From: Kiritimatiellia bacterium
GTDB lineage: Bacteria; Verrucomicrobiota; Kiritimatiellia; RFP12; DVOR01
NCBI GenBank assembly: GCA_017558005.1
Contig: JAFYWN010000030.1
Location: forward strand, 28,114-92,113
Reading direction: 5' to 3'
Length of the DNA: 64,000 nt
Position 1 is the stretch's first letter. Every line of letters starts with the position of its first letter. Below are positions 39,095-48,263 of this stretch, piece by piece. The notes beneath the pieces are model-generated. The model made no database searches, was not told the origin of the DNA, and was given only the letters and a program-made list of their open reading frames with translations. The position numbers and the translations under genes were made by a program.

Positions 39095-39103
39095 TGTTAT
39101 CAT
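39095..39103 (+). promoter_or_regulatory. Extended -10 promoter of asd
   Basis: TGTTATCAT lies 41 bases before the asd start; identical to the extended -10 at 33701, with the same T-rich run before it. Confidence 0.5.
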
Positions 39104-39144
39104 AGAGGTGAGTTTTCACCTTTTAATAGAAGGAAATTTGAAAC

Positions 39145-40173
39145 ATGAAACAGTACAAAGTCGGTCTCGTCGGCATTGGTGCCGTTGGCACAGAAATGAT
39201 CAAAGTACTCCGTCAGCGCAACTTCCCTGCAAGCGAAATCCGTGTCCTCGCCACTCGCGAACGCGATGAAGTGATTGCAGGTGAGACATTCCATGTGCTT
39301 GAAACCACCCCTGAAGCCTTTGAAGGGTTGGACATTGTGCTTTTCGCCGGCACCGAAGGTTCTAAGGGTGCCAGTAAGATGTGGGGCAAGGTGGCCACCG
39401 ACGCAGGCGCAATCGTCATTGACAATGGTGACGACTTCCGCATGGTTGAAGATGTGCCGTTGGTCGTGCCCGAAATCAATGCTGATGACATGGAGGCCAT
39501 GATTCGCAAGGGCTCCCGCTTCATCGCAAACCCCAACTGCTCCACGATTATCACCCTCATGGGTATCGCCGCACTCCATCGCGTGAATCCCCTGCGCCAC
39601 ATGACCGCCGTAACCTTCCAGAGCGTCTCTGGTGCAGGCCGTGCAGCCATTGACGAACTCGACACGCAGATGAAGCAGGTCGCAGCTGGCGAACCTACCA
39701 CCCCGAAGGCTTTTGCCCATCAGATCGTTGCCAACGTTATTCCGCAGATTGGCGGCCCGAAGCAGGAAATGCCTGGCTTCACCACTGAAGAAGCTAAGCT
39801 CACCTACGAAAGCCGTAAGATCCTCGGCGCTCCCGACCTGAAGATTGCTTGCACCTGCGTGCGCGTTCCCGTGTTCTACGCTCACAGCATCGCTGTGCAC
39901 GCCACCTTTGAACGTCCGTTCACCGTGGAAGAAATGCGTGATATCTTCGAAAAGGCTCCTGGCGTGGAACTCGTTGACGATCTCGCCGCAGCGACCTATC
40001 CCATGCCTAAGGACTTCGGTGGCAAGGATAACGTCGGCATCGGCCGCATTCGTCTCGATCCTTCTGCCGAAAACGGCATCGCACTCTGGTGCTCTGGCGA
40101 CAACATCCGTAAGGGTGCCGCACTCAACGCTGTGCAGATCGCAGAAGAGCTCGTCAAGCGTAACCTCGTCTGA
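39145..40173 (+). CDS. asd: Aspartate-semialdehyde dehydrogenase
   Basis: 342 residues. It reduces aspartyl phosphate to aspartate semialdehyde with NADPH, the branch point to lysine/diaminopimelate, threonine and methionine. The N-terminus [20 protein letters not shown] is the nucleotide-binding glycine loop, the nucleophile is Cys132 in ANPNCSTI, and RVPVFYAHS carries the catalytic His. GAAGGAAATTTGAAAC precedes the ATG. A YchJ-like gene follows 20 bases later and may be co-transcribed. A 362-codon open frame on the opposite strand (39100-40188) mirrors this gene and is rejected. Length is normal. Confidence 0.95.
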   Translation: MKQYKVGLVGIGAVGTEMIKVLRQRNFPASEIRVLATRERDEVIAGETFHVLETTPEAFEGLDIVLFAGTEGSKGASKMWGKVATDAGAIVIDNGDDFRMVEDVPLVVPEINADDMEAMIRKGSRFIANPNCSTIITLMGIAALHRVNPLRHMTAVTFQSVSGAGRAAIDELDTQMKQVAAGEPTTPKAFAHQIVANVIPQIGGPKQEMPGFTTEEAKLTYESRKILGAPDLKIACTCVRVPVFYAHSIAVHATFERPFTVEEMRDIFEKAPGVELVDDLAAATYPMPKDFGGKDNVGIGRIRLDPSAENGIALWCSGDNIRKGAALNAVQIAEELVKRNLV

Positions 40174-40193
40174 TAAAAGAAAGTCCATTCATA

Positions 40194-40688
40194 ATGTCTG
40201 ACAAACTTTGCCCCTGCGGCTCTGGGAAGCCGTTTGAACATTGTTGCGGTCCGATCCTTGACCATGCGCGTAAGGCTGACACCGCCGAAGCGCTCATGCG
40301 TGCTCGCTACACCGCTTACGCCACTTGCAATATTGACTTCCTCTATGCCTCTGCTGGTCCTGACGTGCAGTCGGACTTTGATCCAGAATCCTCTCGCCGC
40401 TGGGCCGAAGGTTCTGAATGGAATGGCATGGAAATCGTGGCCACGGAAAAGGGTACCGAACAGGACGACGAAGGCCTTGTGGAATTCATCGCCCGTTACA
40501 GTGTCAATGGCACCGAATTCGAACACCACGAGCGCTCCTTCTTCCAGCGCATTGACGGCGAATGGAAGTTCATCGATGGCGAACTCGTTAAGCCCGAGCC
40601 CATCGTCCGTGAAACGCCCAAAATCGGCCGAAACGATCCCTGCCCTTGCGGTTCTGGCAAGAAGTACAAAAAGTGCTGCGGCAAGTAA
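40194..40688 (+). CDS. YchJ-like protein with SEC-C zinc motifs at both ends
   Basis: 164 residues. It starts with [18 protein letters not shown] and ends with [18 protein letters not shown]; both are SEC-C type zinc-binding motifs (CxC...CC). The middle (about residues 25-125) has the YchJ/UPF0225 layout, an NTF2-like alpha+beta domain with [19 protein letters not shown]. Molecular function of the family is unknown; SEC-C motifs bind zinc and can mediate contacts with SecB or ribosomes. It follows asd by 20 bases and is closed by a strong terminator. Confidence 0.85.
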   Translation: MSDKLCPCGSGKPFEHCCGPILDHARKADTAEALMRARYTAYATCNIDFLYASAGPDVQSDFDPESSRRWAEGSEWNGMEIVATEKGTEQDDEGLVEFIARYSVNGTEFEHHERSFFQRIDGEWKFIDGELVKPEPIVRETPKIGRNDPCPCGSGKKYKKCCGK

Positions 40689-40692
40689 TTAC

Positions 40693-40725
40693 AAAGGGCG
40701 GAGGCACATCCCTCCGCCCTTTTTC
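40693..40725 (+). terminator. Terminator after the YchJ-like gene
   Basis: AAAGGGCGGAGG pairs with CCTCCGCCCTTT around a 6-base loop, followed by further T residues. Confidence 0.9.
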
Positions 40726-40818
40726 TTCAGCGCCCCACCGCATCATTGCAGAGAATACGTTTCTCTCAAATGCTCCGACTTCGCATCTCTCACCCTTTCA
40801 TTCTCTCAATCACCCACC

Positions 40819-41271
40819 ATGTCCTACGAAAACGCCAACATTGAAACTATCGCCCGCGGGCTCTGCATCCGCGACGGACGCATCCTCCTCTGCCAACCCG
40901 CTAAAGGCGGCCGAGCCTATCTCCCTGGTGGCCACATTGAGTTTGGCGAAACCGCTCGCCAAGCGCTTGTAAGAGAGATTCAAGAAGAGATGGGACAATC
41001 CGCCATTGCGCGCGACTTCATCGCCGCCACCGAAAATAGCTTCCTCCAAAATGGCGAACCCCACTGTGAGATTAATCTCTACTTCGCGCTCGACATCCCT
41101 GACATCTCCCCCGCGAGTGATCCTGCCGCCACCGAATCATGGATTGCCTTCCGTTGGGTTCCCCTCACCAAAGAAGCGCTTACGGAGGCCAATCTCCTCC
41201 CTGCGCACTTGATTAACGACTTAACCGAACGCGACCTTTCACACCCCTTCCACATTGAAGCCATGGCCTAA
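40819..41271 (+). CDS. Nudix hydrolase
   Basis: 150 residues from the ATG at 40819. The Nudix box GGHIEFGETARQALVREIQE plus EMG fits Gx5Ex7REUxEExGU exactly, so it should hydrolyse a nucleoside diphosphate linked to another group, using Mg2+. RDGRILLCQPAKGGRAYLPGG precedes it in the normal way. The in-frame region upstream to 40234 overlaps the YchJ-like gene in another frame and is not part of this protein. No Shine-Dalgarno is visible before the ATG. Its substrate cannot be predicted. Confidence 0.85.
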   Translation: MSYENANIETIARGLCIRDGRILLCQPAKGGRAYLPGGHIEFGETARQALVREIQEEMGQSAIARDFIAATENSFLQNGEPHCEINLYFALDIPDISPASDPAATESWIAFRWVPLTKEALTEANLLPAHLINDLTERDLSHPFHIEAMA

Positions 41272-41341
41272 TACCTCTGTGCTTCAAGGTTAAGCACTCA
41301 CAGATTAAGCACGCACACTTACATTCAGCATTGATTAAAAG

Positions 41342-41379
41342 AAAACCGCGACACCGAAATGGGGTCGCGGTTTTATTTA
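41342..41379. terminator. Bidirectional terminator between the Nudix gene and nagA
   Basis: AAAACCGCGAC and GTCGCGGTTTT form the stem of a convergent terminator serving the plus-strand Nudix gene and the minus-strand nagA. Confidence 0.85.
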
Positions 41380-41398
41380 TCGTCCTTTAGAAAAAGGC

Positions 41399-42562
41399 TT
41401 AGATGCGCTTTTCACCATTGACGAAGACGGCGCAGACATCGAAGGTTTCGTCATCAAGGACGGTGATGTCAGCGATGTAGCCGGGTTCAATGCAGCCGAG
41501 CTTGTCTTCCAAACCGTGTTCGAGAGCCTGGTTGTAAGAGGTGGTCTTCACGAGCACATTAAGGGGCATGCCGGTGATTTCCCACACATTCTTGAGGGCC
41601 ACGTTCATACGGAGGATGGAGCCAGCAAGTGCGCCATTGGAAGCGAGGCGAGCTGCACCGTTCTCAACGATCACATCGAGACCACCGAGGCTCGAGGGGC
41701 CGTCGGGCATGTGCGAAGCGCGCATAGAGTCAGTGATGAGGAGGATGCTTTCAATATCCTTGGTCTGGAAAGCGAGTTCGATCATATCAGGGCAGAGATG
41801 GATCTTATCGCAAATCATTTCAGCACGGAGGTCATCGAGGAGGAGGCCTGCACCCACGAGACCGATGTCACGGTGGTGAAGCGGGGTCTGCTGGTTGCAG
41901 AAGTGTGTGAGGTGACGGCAACCTGCGGCGTAAGTAGCCTTAAATTCCTTGTAGGAGCACTTGGTGTGACCTGCGGAAGGCACGATGCCCATTTCCAAGC
42001 AGTCGCGAGCGAACTGAGGACCATTGCCGACTTCTGCTTCAGGAGCATAGGAAACCTGACACACGGGCGTGATGGCGTGGAGGCGCTTCACTTCTTCGAT
42101 GTCGGGCTTACGGAGATACGCAGGGTTCTGAGCGCCGCAGCAAGAAGGATTGATGAACGGACCTTCGAGGTGGACACCGAGAATCTTGGAATACTTTTCG
42201 TTCTTGCGATATTCAGCCACGTGACCGAGTGCGCGAGCGAGCTGTTCTTCAGGAAGGGTGAGGGTGGTGGGGCACCAAGAGGTGCAACCTTCCTTCAACT
42301 TGGCTTCAGAAATCTTTTCAATTGCGGTGGGGTCTTCGTCATCGCAAACGTCCACGCCGACTGCACCGTGCGTATGCACATCGATGAAGCCAGGCATCAC
42401 CATGCGGCCTTCAGCGTCATAGACCCAATCAGCGTCCGTAGGAAGGGGCGTGCCGGGCTGAAGCACCTTAGCAATCTTGTCGTTTTCAATGACAATCGCG
42501 CCGCCGTCAAATTCATAACCGGGGCTGACGATGTAAGCGTTCTTAATCAAACCTTTAGCCAT
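41399..42562 (-). CDS. nagA: N-acetylglucosamine-6-phosphate deacetylase
   Basis: 387 residues from the ATG at 42562 with GAGAGGA upstream; 18 codons of upstream open frame are not used. The enzyme converts GlcNAc-6-P to glucosamine-6-P for amino-sugar catabolism or peptidoglycan recycling. Amidohydrolase signatures are present: PGFIDVHTHGAVGVD, GVHLEGPFINP (metal Glu), SAGHTKCSY, CRHLTHFCNQQTPLHHR and the catalytic Asp in LLITDSM. The gene stands alone, with no nagB or transporter beside it. Confidence 0.93.
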   Translation of the reverse strand: MAKGLIKNAYIVSPGYEFDGGAIVIENDKIAKVLQPGTPLPTDADWVYDAEGRMVMPGFIDVHTHGAVGVDVCDDEDPTAIEKISEAKLKEGCTSWCPTTLTLPEEQLARALGHVAEYRKNEKYSKILGVHLEGPFINPSCCGAQNPAYLRKPDIEEVKRLHAITPVCQVSYAPEAEVGNGPQFARDCLEMGIVPSAGHTKCSYKEFKATYAAGCRHLTHFCNQQTPLHHRDIGLVGAGLLLDDLRAEMICDKIHLCPDMIELAFQTKDIESILLITDSMRASHMPDGPSSLGGLDVIVENGAARLASNGALAGSILRMNVALKNVWEITGMPLNVLVKTTSYNQALEHGLEDKLGCIEPGYIADITVLDDETFDVCAVFVNGEKRI

Positions 42563-42740
42563 GTTCGTATCCTCTCTTTCGGGTGGTTGTATTGTTAATA
42601 GTTTACACCGCTTCAAACTTCGTTTGCAAGTCTAAAAAATAAAAAAAGACAAAAACAATCACTTGTCACCACTGTGTGCCCCTCCTTCACCACCACTCCA
42701 TTTGGCTTTAACCCATGCGCACCTTTTCCTATTCGCCCTT

Positions 42741-42777
42741 AAAAAGACCAAGAGCCCCCAACCCTTGGAGGCTCTTG
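42741..42777 (-). terminator. Terminator of the era-sppA-tlyA-porin operon
   Basis: CAAGAGCC and GGCTCTTG with an inner CCAA/TTGG pair form the hairpin; on the minus strand it is followed by GTCTTTTT. Confidence 0.75.
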
Positions 42778-42799
42778 AATCAATTAGTGTGCCAGAGGT

Positions 42800-44152
42800 T
42801 TAGAATGCACAGACCAATTGCACTTCTGCATAGTAGCCAATATTGTCTGCATCATCATCAAAGTAGTCGCCCTTTGTCATGACTTCGCCGAGCACGCGGA
42901 ATTGCATCTTCTCAAAGATGGTATCTTCAGCGAGGTACTGTCCGATTTCAATGACATAACGCGCCTGAAGATAATACCCGCGATATTTGCTGTAAGTACC
43001 ACCAGCTGGATCGCTTTCAGCCACAGGCGCAAAGAGCGGACCCGTGGTCATGAAGAAGGTGTGACCATCTGCGGGTGTCAACCCTACGGAGAGGTGCGGA
43101 TAGAAGAGGTTGCAGTGATCATTCGCATCATACATGGCACCGATGAGATCGCCGAGCGCCGTCTCACGGTTGAAGAGCGAATGCCATGCGTGGGTGCCAC
43201 GTTGCCCTTCACGGTCACCGCTTAGGTAGAGCGCCGCAATCGTAAAGCGCGGATCCATCTCCCACTTCGGTGCATAGGTCAGCCCTGCGTAGACCTGCGC
43301 GGCGAAGAGATTATCATCGCCCACCTGCACTGCGATTTCCGTCTCACCAGAGAGTGTTTCGGTGAACTTCGGCAAGAGACGCGTGCCCACCGTGTGGGAA
43401 TGGAAGGGTCCCGTCGTTAAGACGCGAGATTTGCTCCCCTCTTCGCCCTTGAAGATGTAGTAGAGGTCCCAACCCAACGCTGCGGAAGAGCGATCTTGGT
43501 AGTAGAGCCCTGCGCCATATTCATTTTGGTTATAAGCGGTGATATCCTCGTGATAACCCTTACGACCCGTGGGGCGTGCATCATGACGCTTGCCCAAGGT
43601 CGGCATCCAGTCTTCACGCGCAATGTAAAGGGCAAAGGCATCCAACGTACGCTTATTGTCAAACTTGAAGGTCAAGCGAAGCGCATCAAAGTAAGCCGTA
43701 CGCGAACCATCAATCGGCGTACCTTCGCCAATCATGCGGCGTTTCCCAAAGTCCATATCCTGACGACCAATCTTGATATCCACCAAGTCACCCACATCTT
43801 TGAAGGTCACATAGAGGTTATCAATCAACGTCACATCTGGGAAGCGCTGCTTGCCTTTGCTCGAACGCGGCGAACGATAGTAACGAAATTCATTCGTCAC
43901 ACGCAAATATCCCTCTAACTTCTCCGTCGTCACCTTTCCCCAAAGGCGTGTACGAATACGGAAGAAGTCCGTGCCATGCGTTTCGCCGTGCGTCTCCGTC
44001 GGCATATTGTTTTGTCCGACCCATCGCAGACGCAAATCACCACCGATATCCCACTGTGGGGATGAAGCATCTGGCATTACGACCACAGGGTCTGCCTTCA
44101 CGCACCACGGCAACAAGACGGCTAATGCCATCACATAAATCAATCGTTTCAT
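42800..44152 (-). CDS. Outer-membrane beta-barrel (alginate-export/porin-like) protein
   Basis: 450 residues from the ATG at 44152, which has AAAGGA upstream and overlaps the tlyA stop (ATGA). Signal peptide about residues 1-21 (MKRLIYVMALAVLLPWCVKA). The mature part alternates polar and hydrophobic residues, with repeated aromatic-rich strands such as DLRLRWVGQNN, EGYLRVTNEFRYYR, FKDVGDLVDIKIGRQDMDFG and YYLQARYVIEIG, and ends with AEVQLVCAF, a typical C-terminal Phe of outer-membrane barrels. The GRQ...FG pattern resembles the alginate_exp (AlgE-like) family. Likely a sugar or small-molecule porin; the substrate is unknown. Coupling to tlyA seems positional rather than functional. Confidence 0.75.
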   Translation of the reverse strand: MKRLIYVMALAVLLPWCVKADPVVVMPDASSPQWDIGGDLRLRWVGQNNMPTETHGETHGTDFFRIRTRLWGKVTTEKLEGYLRVTNEFRYYRSPRSSKGKQRFPDVTLIDNLYVTFKDVGDLVDIKIGRQDMDFGKRRMIGEGTPIDGSRTAYFDALRLTFKFDNKRTLDAFALYIAREDWMPTLGKRHDARPTGRKGYHEDITAYNQNEYGAGLYYQDRSSAALGWDLYYIFKGEEGSKSRVLTTGPFHSHTVGTRLLPKFTETLSGETEIAVQVGDDNLFAAQVYAGLTYAPKWEMDPRFTIAALYLSGDREGQRGTHAWHSLFNRETALGDLIGAMYDANDHCNLFYPHLSVGLTPADGHTFFMTTGPLFAPVAESDPAGGTYSKYRGYYLQARYVIEIGQYLAEDTIFEKMQFRVLGEVMTKGDYFDDDADNIGYYAEVQLVCAF

Positions 44153-44898
44153 TGGACGTTCCTTTCCATTGGAGTTCGCCACCAAGCGAGAAACTCAACA
44201 TTCCCTTCAGGGCCAAGCAGTGGCGAACGCTCACACCCGAGCCACTCCATCTTCAAAACTTCAGTGCCAAACGTGCGGATTTCCTCCACGACGCGTTGGC
44301 GTACAGCCTCATCGCGGACAACCCCTTGTGGCGCATCTTTACGCCCCGCTTCAAATTGTGGTTTAATCAACGAGATAATCTGGCTTCCTGGTGCCAAACA
44401 TGCGACCATCGGCGGCAAAATCAACTTCAGCGAGATAAACGAGACATCCGTTACTCCAAAGGTCGGTTCCTCTGGAAGATCTGCCGGGGTGAGATAACGC
44501 GCATTAAACTGTTCTTTACTCCACACCCTCGGGTCAGTACGCAGGCGATAATGGAGCTGATTGGTTCCCACATCTACTGCAAGTACACGCCGAGCGCCAT
44601 GTTGCAAAAGGCAATCCGTAAAGCCACCCGTGCTTGAGCCCACGTCTAAGCAACACTGCTCCGTCACCTCAAGCGGAAAGACCTCAAAAGCACCCTGAAG
44701 CTTCTCACCGCCGCGCGAAACAAAGCGTGGTTTTGCAGCGAGGGTGACCTCCACATCTTCGGCATAGGTATGCCCCGCCTTTGTCGCCTTTTGACCTGCC
44801 ACAAAGACTTCGCCCGCCAAAATGAGTCGTTGCGCCAATTCGCGCGACTCGGTCAAACCGCGCCGCACGAGGAGTTGGTCTAATCTTACTTTTGCCAT
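44149..44898 (-). CDS. tlyA: TlyA-family rRNA 2'-O-methyltransferase (S4 + FtsJ-like)
   Basis: 249 residues. Residues 1-60 are an S4 RNA-binding domain (RLDQLLVRRGLTESRELAQR). The rest is a Rossmann methyltransferase: the SAM loop LDVGSSTGGFTDCLLQHGA, then VTDVSFISLKLILP and LIKPQFEAGR, consistent with the K-D-K-E tetrad of the FtsJ/TlyA family. Members 2'-O-methylate rRNA, and some are also described as hemolysins. It sits 3 bases after sppA and overlaps the porin start by 4 bases. Confidence 0.9.
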   Translation of the reverse strand: MAKVRLDQLLVRRGLTESRELAQRLILAGEVFVAGQKATKAGHTYAEDVEVTLAAKPRFVSRGGEKLQGAFEVFPLEVTEQCCLDVGSSTGGFTDCLLQHGARRVLAVDVGTNQLHYRLRTDPRVWSKEQFNARYLTPADLPEEPTFGVTDVSFISLKLILPPMVACLAPGSQIISLIKPQFEAGRKDAPQGVVRDEAVRQRVVEEIRTFGTEVLKMEWLGCERSPLLGPEGNVEFLAWWRTPMERNVQ

Positions 44899-44901
44899 AC
44901 G

Positions 44902-45975
44902 TTACCAAAGATACTGCGGCGCCGTGCGTTCTTGACGCATCATTGATTCAGCAAAGCCACGCCCCAAAGCCTGCGGGAAGGTGGAGAAGAAGGCCTTAAA
45001 AGCATTCTTCTCCTGATTCTGTCGGTAGAGGTAAAGATCCTTCACTTCGCACCCAAAGAGTTCGGCAATGCGTGGCTCAATGGTGTCTTCGTAACCAATA
45101 TCATCCACCAGACGCAAATTAAGCGCATCGGTCGCAGTGAAGACGCGTCCATCTGCAATCGCCGTCACCTCATTCAACTGCATCTTACGGCCCTTCGCCA
45201 CCAAGTCTACAAATCGTGCATACAAGCCATCCACAACCGTCTGCAAGATTGCATTGTGAGCAGGATTTACCGGCTTCAAGGGGTTGCCAATATCCTTTGA
45301 GCCGCCAGAAGCGATCGAATTGTCGCTCAGACCAATGCGCGTCGCCAAGCCCGAAAGGTTAACACCAGGGATAATCACGCCAATCGAACCCACGATACTC
45401 GTCGGCTGCACACGAATCCAGTCTGCCTGCATCGCCAAGTAGTAGGCACCAGAGGCCACAATGTCACCACCGACCACGATGACCTTACGGCCAGGCTGAC
45501 TCTGCTTAAAGACCTCCAAAGCGTGATACAAGTTGTCGCTCGCTGTGACAGAACCGCCCGGCGAGTTCACCGCCAAAAGCAAACCTCTCACCGATTCATC
45601 TGCTGCTGCAGCCTTAATCGCATCCAAAACAGCCACATCGCTCGTCGGATCGGTATACCAAGCACTTGCCCACTCACCGGTAATGACGCCATTCAATTCC
45701 AAGCGAAGTACTGGAATTTTGCCTTCATCCACCTTCTCCGTCAAAGAAACAGTCTCTGGCGTCCACTGCTCAAGCTGTTGCTTCATCGAAGATTCCACTG
45801 CACTCCAGACGCCAACCAAGACCAGAAGGGGTGCCACAAAAAGCAGAATCAAGCTGAAAAAACAGCCGAGGCCAAAGCCCAGAAAACATCCAGGGCGACG
45901 CGATTGCTTCGGCGTTGCCGCCGCAGGCGGTGGGGTCGCAGGAGAAGCATTTGAGGTGTAAGCAGGATCTTGCAT
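44902..45975 (-). CDS. sppA: Signal peptide peptidase SppA
   Basis: 357 residues. A Pro-rich cytoplasmic start (TPPPAAATPKQSRR), one membrane helix at about 31-58, and a ClpP/crotonase-like S49 protease domain. The nucleophile is the Ser in GDIVASGAYYLAMQAD and the general base Lys is in SGGSKDIGNPLKP. The length is that of the short single-domain SppA, as in Bacillus, rather than the double-length E. coli form. It degrades released signal peptides in the membrane. AAAGGAG precedes the start. Second gene of the era-sppA-tlyA-porin set. Confidence 0.92.
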   Translation of the reverse strand: MQDPAYTSNASPATPPPAAATPKQSRRPGCFLGFGLGCFFSLILLFVAPLLVLVGVWSAVESSMKQQLEQWTPETVSLTEKVDEGKIPVLRLELNGVITGEWASAWYTDPTSDVAVLDAIKAAAADESVRGLLLAVNSPGGSVTASDNLYHALEVFKQSQPGRKVIVVGGDIVASGAYYLAMQADWIRVQPTSIVGSIGVIIPGVNLSGLATRIGLSDNSIASGGSKDIGNPLKPVNPAHNAILQTVVDGLYARFVDLVAKGRKMQLNEVTAIADGRVFTATDALNLRLVDDIGYEDTIEPRIAELFGCEVKDLYLYRQNQEKNAFKAFFSTFPQALGRGFAESMMRQERTAPQYLW

Positions 45976-46035
45976 GGTGGACTCCTTTCAATTCAAACAA
46001 ATGAACGCATGAAGGTCACACTTCGGCAAAGGAGA

Positions 46036-46959
46036 TTAGCCGATGTAACCTAATTCCTTCAAAATAAAATGATTCTTAAACCACTTCGGCTCCACGCGGA
46101 CGAAGGGCACAATCTTACACCCATCTAATCCATAGGCTTCTGCGATTTCGGGCTCTGCAGAACGGCGCATTGCGCGCAGTGTACGCCCTTTATTCCCGAT
46201 CACCATCCCCTTTTGTGAGGGACGATTCACCAAAATGGTCGCATTAACCGTCCACGTATTATCGGGATTTTCTTCAATCGTATCGATACGCACACCCAAT
46301 TCGTGTGGCACCTCTTGGTACAACTTACGAATCAACTTTTCACGCAAGATATCGGCAATCGCCAACTTACGCGGAAAGTCCGAGACAATATCTTCAGGGA
46401 AAAGCAATTCTGGGACTTCTGGCGCCAAGTCAAAGAGCGCCTCCAAAAGCACATCGCACCCTGCCCCTTCGCCGGCAGAAAGTTCCAACCACGGAATCTT
46501 GCGCGAGGCGCCTTTCGTTTCTTGCAAACGCGCCCATGCTTCTTTGAACGCCACGGGATTATAATCGTGCGCATCGGCCTTGTTTAGGATAAAAAATGTA
46601 GGGATCTCTGCAAAGAGCGCGCGGCTCATCCACCCTTCGTCTTCCATTCGGACAGGTGAAGCCGCATCAAACACGACCAACAAAATATCTGCGCTTTCGC
46701 CGGCCGTTCGGGACATTTTATTCATCAATGTCCCAAGTTCATTCTCGGCCTTGTGCGCGCCAGGCGTGTCTAAAAAGACCAATTGCCCACGCGATTCTGT
46801 CAAAATACCACGAATACGATTCCGCGTCGTCTGCTCCATACCGGAGACAATTGACACTTTCTCACCAACCAATCGATTCACAAGCGTGGACTTACCCGAA
46901 TTGGTTCGCCCAACGACGGCAACCATTGCGGCACGCACACAGTTTTGATGCTTTTCCAT
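46036..46959 (-). CDS. era: GTPase Era
   Basis: 307 residues. Era binds 16S rRNA and assists 30S assembly. GTPase motifs: GRTNSGKST (G1), TTRNRIRG (G2), DTPGAHK (G3), NKAD (G4). The C-terminal KH domain has MVIGNKGRTLRAMRRSAEPE and ends ELGYIG. Length is normal. It is the first gene of the operon era-sppA-tlyA-porin; sppA starts 60 bases later. No Shine-Dalgarno is present; TGATAAACT, an extended -10, lies just 6 bases before the ATG, predicting a leaderless mRNA. Confidence 0.94.
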   Translation of the reverse strand: MEKHQNCVRAAMVAVVGRTNSGKSTLVNRLVGEKVSIVSGMEQTTRNRIRGILTESRGQLVFLDTPGAHKAENELGTLMNKMSRTAGESADILLVVFDAASPVRMEDEGWMSRALFAEIPTFFILNKADAHDYNPVAFKEAWARLQETKGASRKIPWLELSAGEGAGCDVLLEALFDLAPEVPELLFPEDIVSDFPRKLAIADILREKLIRKLYQEVPHELGVRIDTIEENPDNTWTVNATILVNRPSQKGMVIGNKGRTLRAMRRSAEPEIAEAYGLDGCKIVPFVRVEPKWFKNHFILKELGYIG

Positions 46960-46974
46960 AGCAATAGTTTATCA
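46957..46974 (-). promoter_or_regulatory. Leaderless-type promoter of era
   Basis: On the minus strand TGATAAACT is followed by ATTGCT and then ATG. The geometry is identical to that at 38945-38962. Confidence 0.5.
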
Positions 46975-47018
46975 AAAACACTTAGATTTGTGATACTCCT
47001 AAAAATGCGCCTGCGAGC

Positions 47019-47056
47019 AAAAAATCACGCCGCCCAATAAGATTTGGACGGCGTTC
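47019..47056 (-). terminator. Terminator of lpxB
   Basis: On the minus strand ACGCCGTCCAA, a short loop and TTGGGCGGCGT are followed by GATTTTTTG. Confidence 0.85.
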
Positions 47057-47083
47057 ACGTGATGATAGCACCTACGTCACATG

Positions 47084-48259
47084 TTACGCTGTTGGGCAAG
47101 TCGCAATCAATTCGGCAATTGCCTTAGCAGTACGCTCCGTTGCACCCGGTGCGCCCAATGCTTCGCGCACGTCTGCATATGCTTTCAGAATCGCGCGACG
47201 CTGCGGCGTATCACGCAGATACGGCAATAGCTCGGAGGCGGCATTAAAGACGTTAAAGTCGCGTTGGAGCAATTCCGTCATGACGCCCTTCCCTGCGATG
47301 ATATTGACCAACCCCGCAAAGCGGAAGGAGGACTTCGGCAGGACCAAGCGCGCCACCAATTCCGTAAAGATACTCACACGATAGGCTAAGATTGCAGGAC
47401 AATCCATCAAGCAAGCCTCAAGCGTAGCCGTGCCGCTCGCAATCATTGCCGCTTTCGCTTGGCGCATCACATGGCGCGCATTCCCATCCACCACATTCAG
47501 ATGACGCGGACACGGATACTTGAAGAGCAACCGCTCCACTTCCAAGCGCATCTTCGGCGTGGGCACAGGAATGATAAAGGAGCACTTCCCGCGCTTCGTG
47601 ATTTCAATCCGTCGCGCTGCCTTCAAGAAGGTCGGCAGAATGGAGCGAATCTCACCTGCGCGAGAACCTGGCAAAAGCGCAATTTGTTCTTCGCCATACC
47701 ACGGCAACTTCGGCTCTGGCTCCGCCTTCGTTGCCTCTGCCTGTTCCACTAAGGGATGCCCCACATAGATAGCGCGCAACCCAACAGGTTCATACAGCGC
47801 TGGCTCAAAGGGAAAGATGCAGAGCAATAAGTCGTACGCCTTTGCCATTCGGTTAATGCGCCCTCGGCGCCACACCCAAACCTTCGGCGAGATGTAGTGC
47901 ACCGTCCGCACCCCTAAAGCCTTCACCTTTTCAGCAAGTGCGATATTGAAGGAGTAGTAGTCTAGCGTGATTAAAACATCCGGACGCCAAGTTTCTGCCA
48001 ACGCCACCATGTCTTTCATCACACGCTTGAAATAGCGCAACTTTGAAAGCACCTCAAAAATACCCATCGCGCCAAGCGCATCGGTATGGTGCAACAACTT
48101 TGCACCTTCGGCTTCCATGGCATTTCCACCCATTCCGCGCACGTCCAGCGCCCGATTTGGGAACTGTTCGCGCAACGCTCGAATGAGCGCACCGCCATAC
48201 ATGTCACCGGAGACCTCTCCGGCGGCAATCATGACCTTTAGGGGTTCTGTCGTGCTCAT
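47084..48259 (-). CDS. lpxB: Lipid-A-disaccharide synthase
   Basis: 391 residues from the ATG at 48259, 4 bases after the upstream lipoprotein stop. LpxB (GT19) joins UDP-2,3-diacylglucosamine and lipid X to make the lipid A disaccharide at the inner membrane. Signatures: IAAGEVSGDMYGGALIRAL at the N-terminus, GMGGNAMEAEG, YYSPKVW-like HYISPKVWVWRRGR, and LPGSRAGEIRSILPTFLKAA in the middle. Its presence shows that the organism makes lipopolysaccharide. No other lpx gene is adjacent. Confidence 0.94.
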   Translation of the reverse strand: MSTTEPLKVMIAAGEVSGDMYGGALIRALREQFPNRALDVRGMGGNAMEAEGAKLLHHTDALGAMGIFEVLSKLRYFKRVMKDMVALAETWRPDVLITLDYYSFNIALAEKVKALGVRTVHYISPKVWVWRRGRINRMAKAYDLLLCIFPFEPALYEPVGLRAIYVGHPLVEQAEATKAEPEPKLPWYGEEQIALLPGSRAGEIRSILPTFLKAARRIEITKRGKCSFIIPVPTPKMRLEVERLLFKYPCPRHLNVVDGNARHVMRQAKAAMIASGTATLEACLMDCPAILAYRVSIFTELVARLVLPKSSFRFAGLVNIIAGKGVMTELLQRDFNVFNAASELLPYLRDTPQRRAILKAYADVREALGAPGATERTAKAIAELIATCPTA

Positions 48260-48263
48260 GAGC

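Noticed and set aside
39100..40188. 362-codon open frame opposite asd
   Set aside because: asd has full family motifs and catalytic Cys132; the antisense product has none and no ribosome site.
40234..40818. Upstream extension that would make the Nudix protein 345 residues
   Set aside because: It overlaps the YchJ-like gene in another frame and crosses a strong terminator; the Nudix fold begins at the ATG at 40819.
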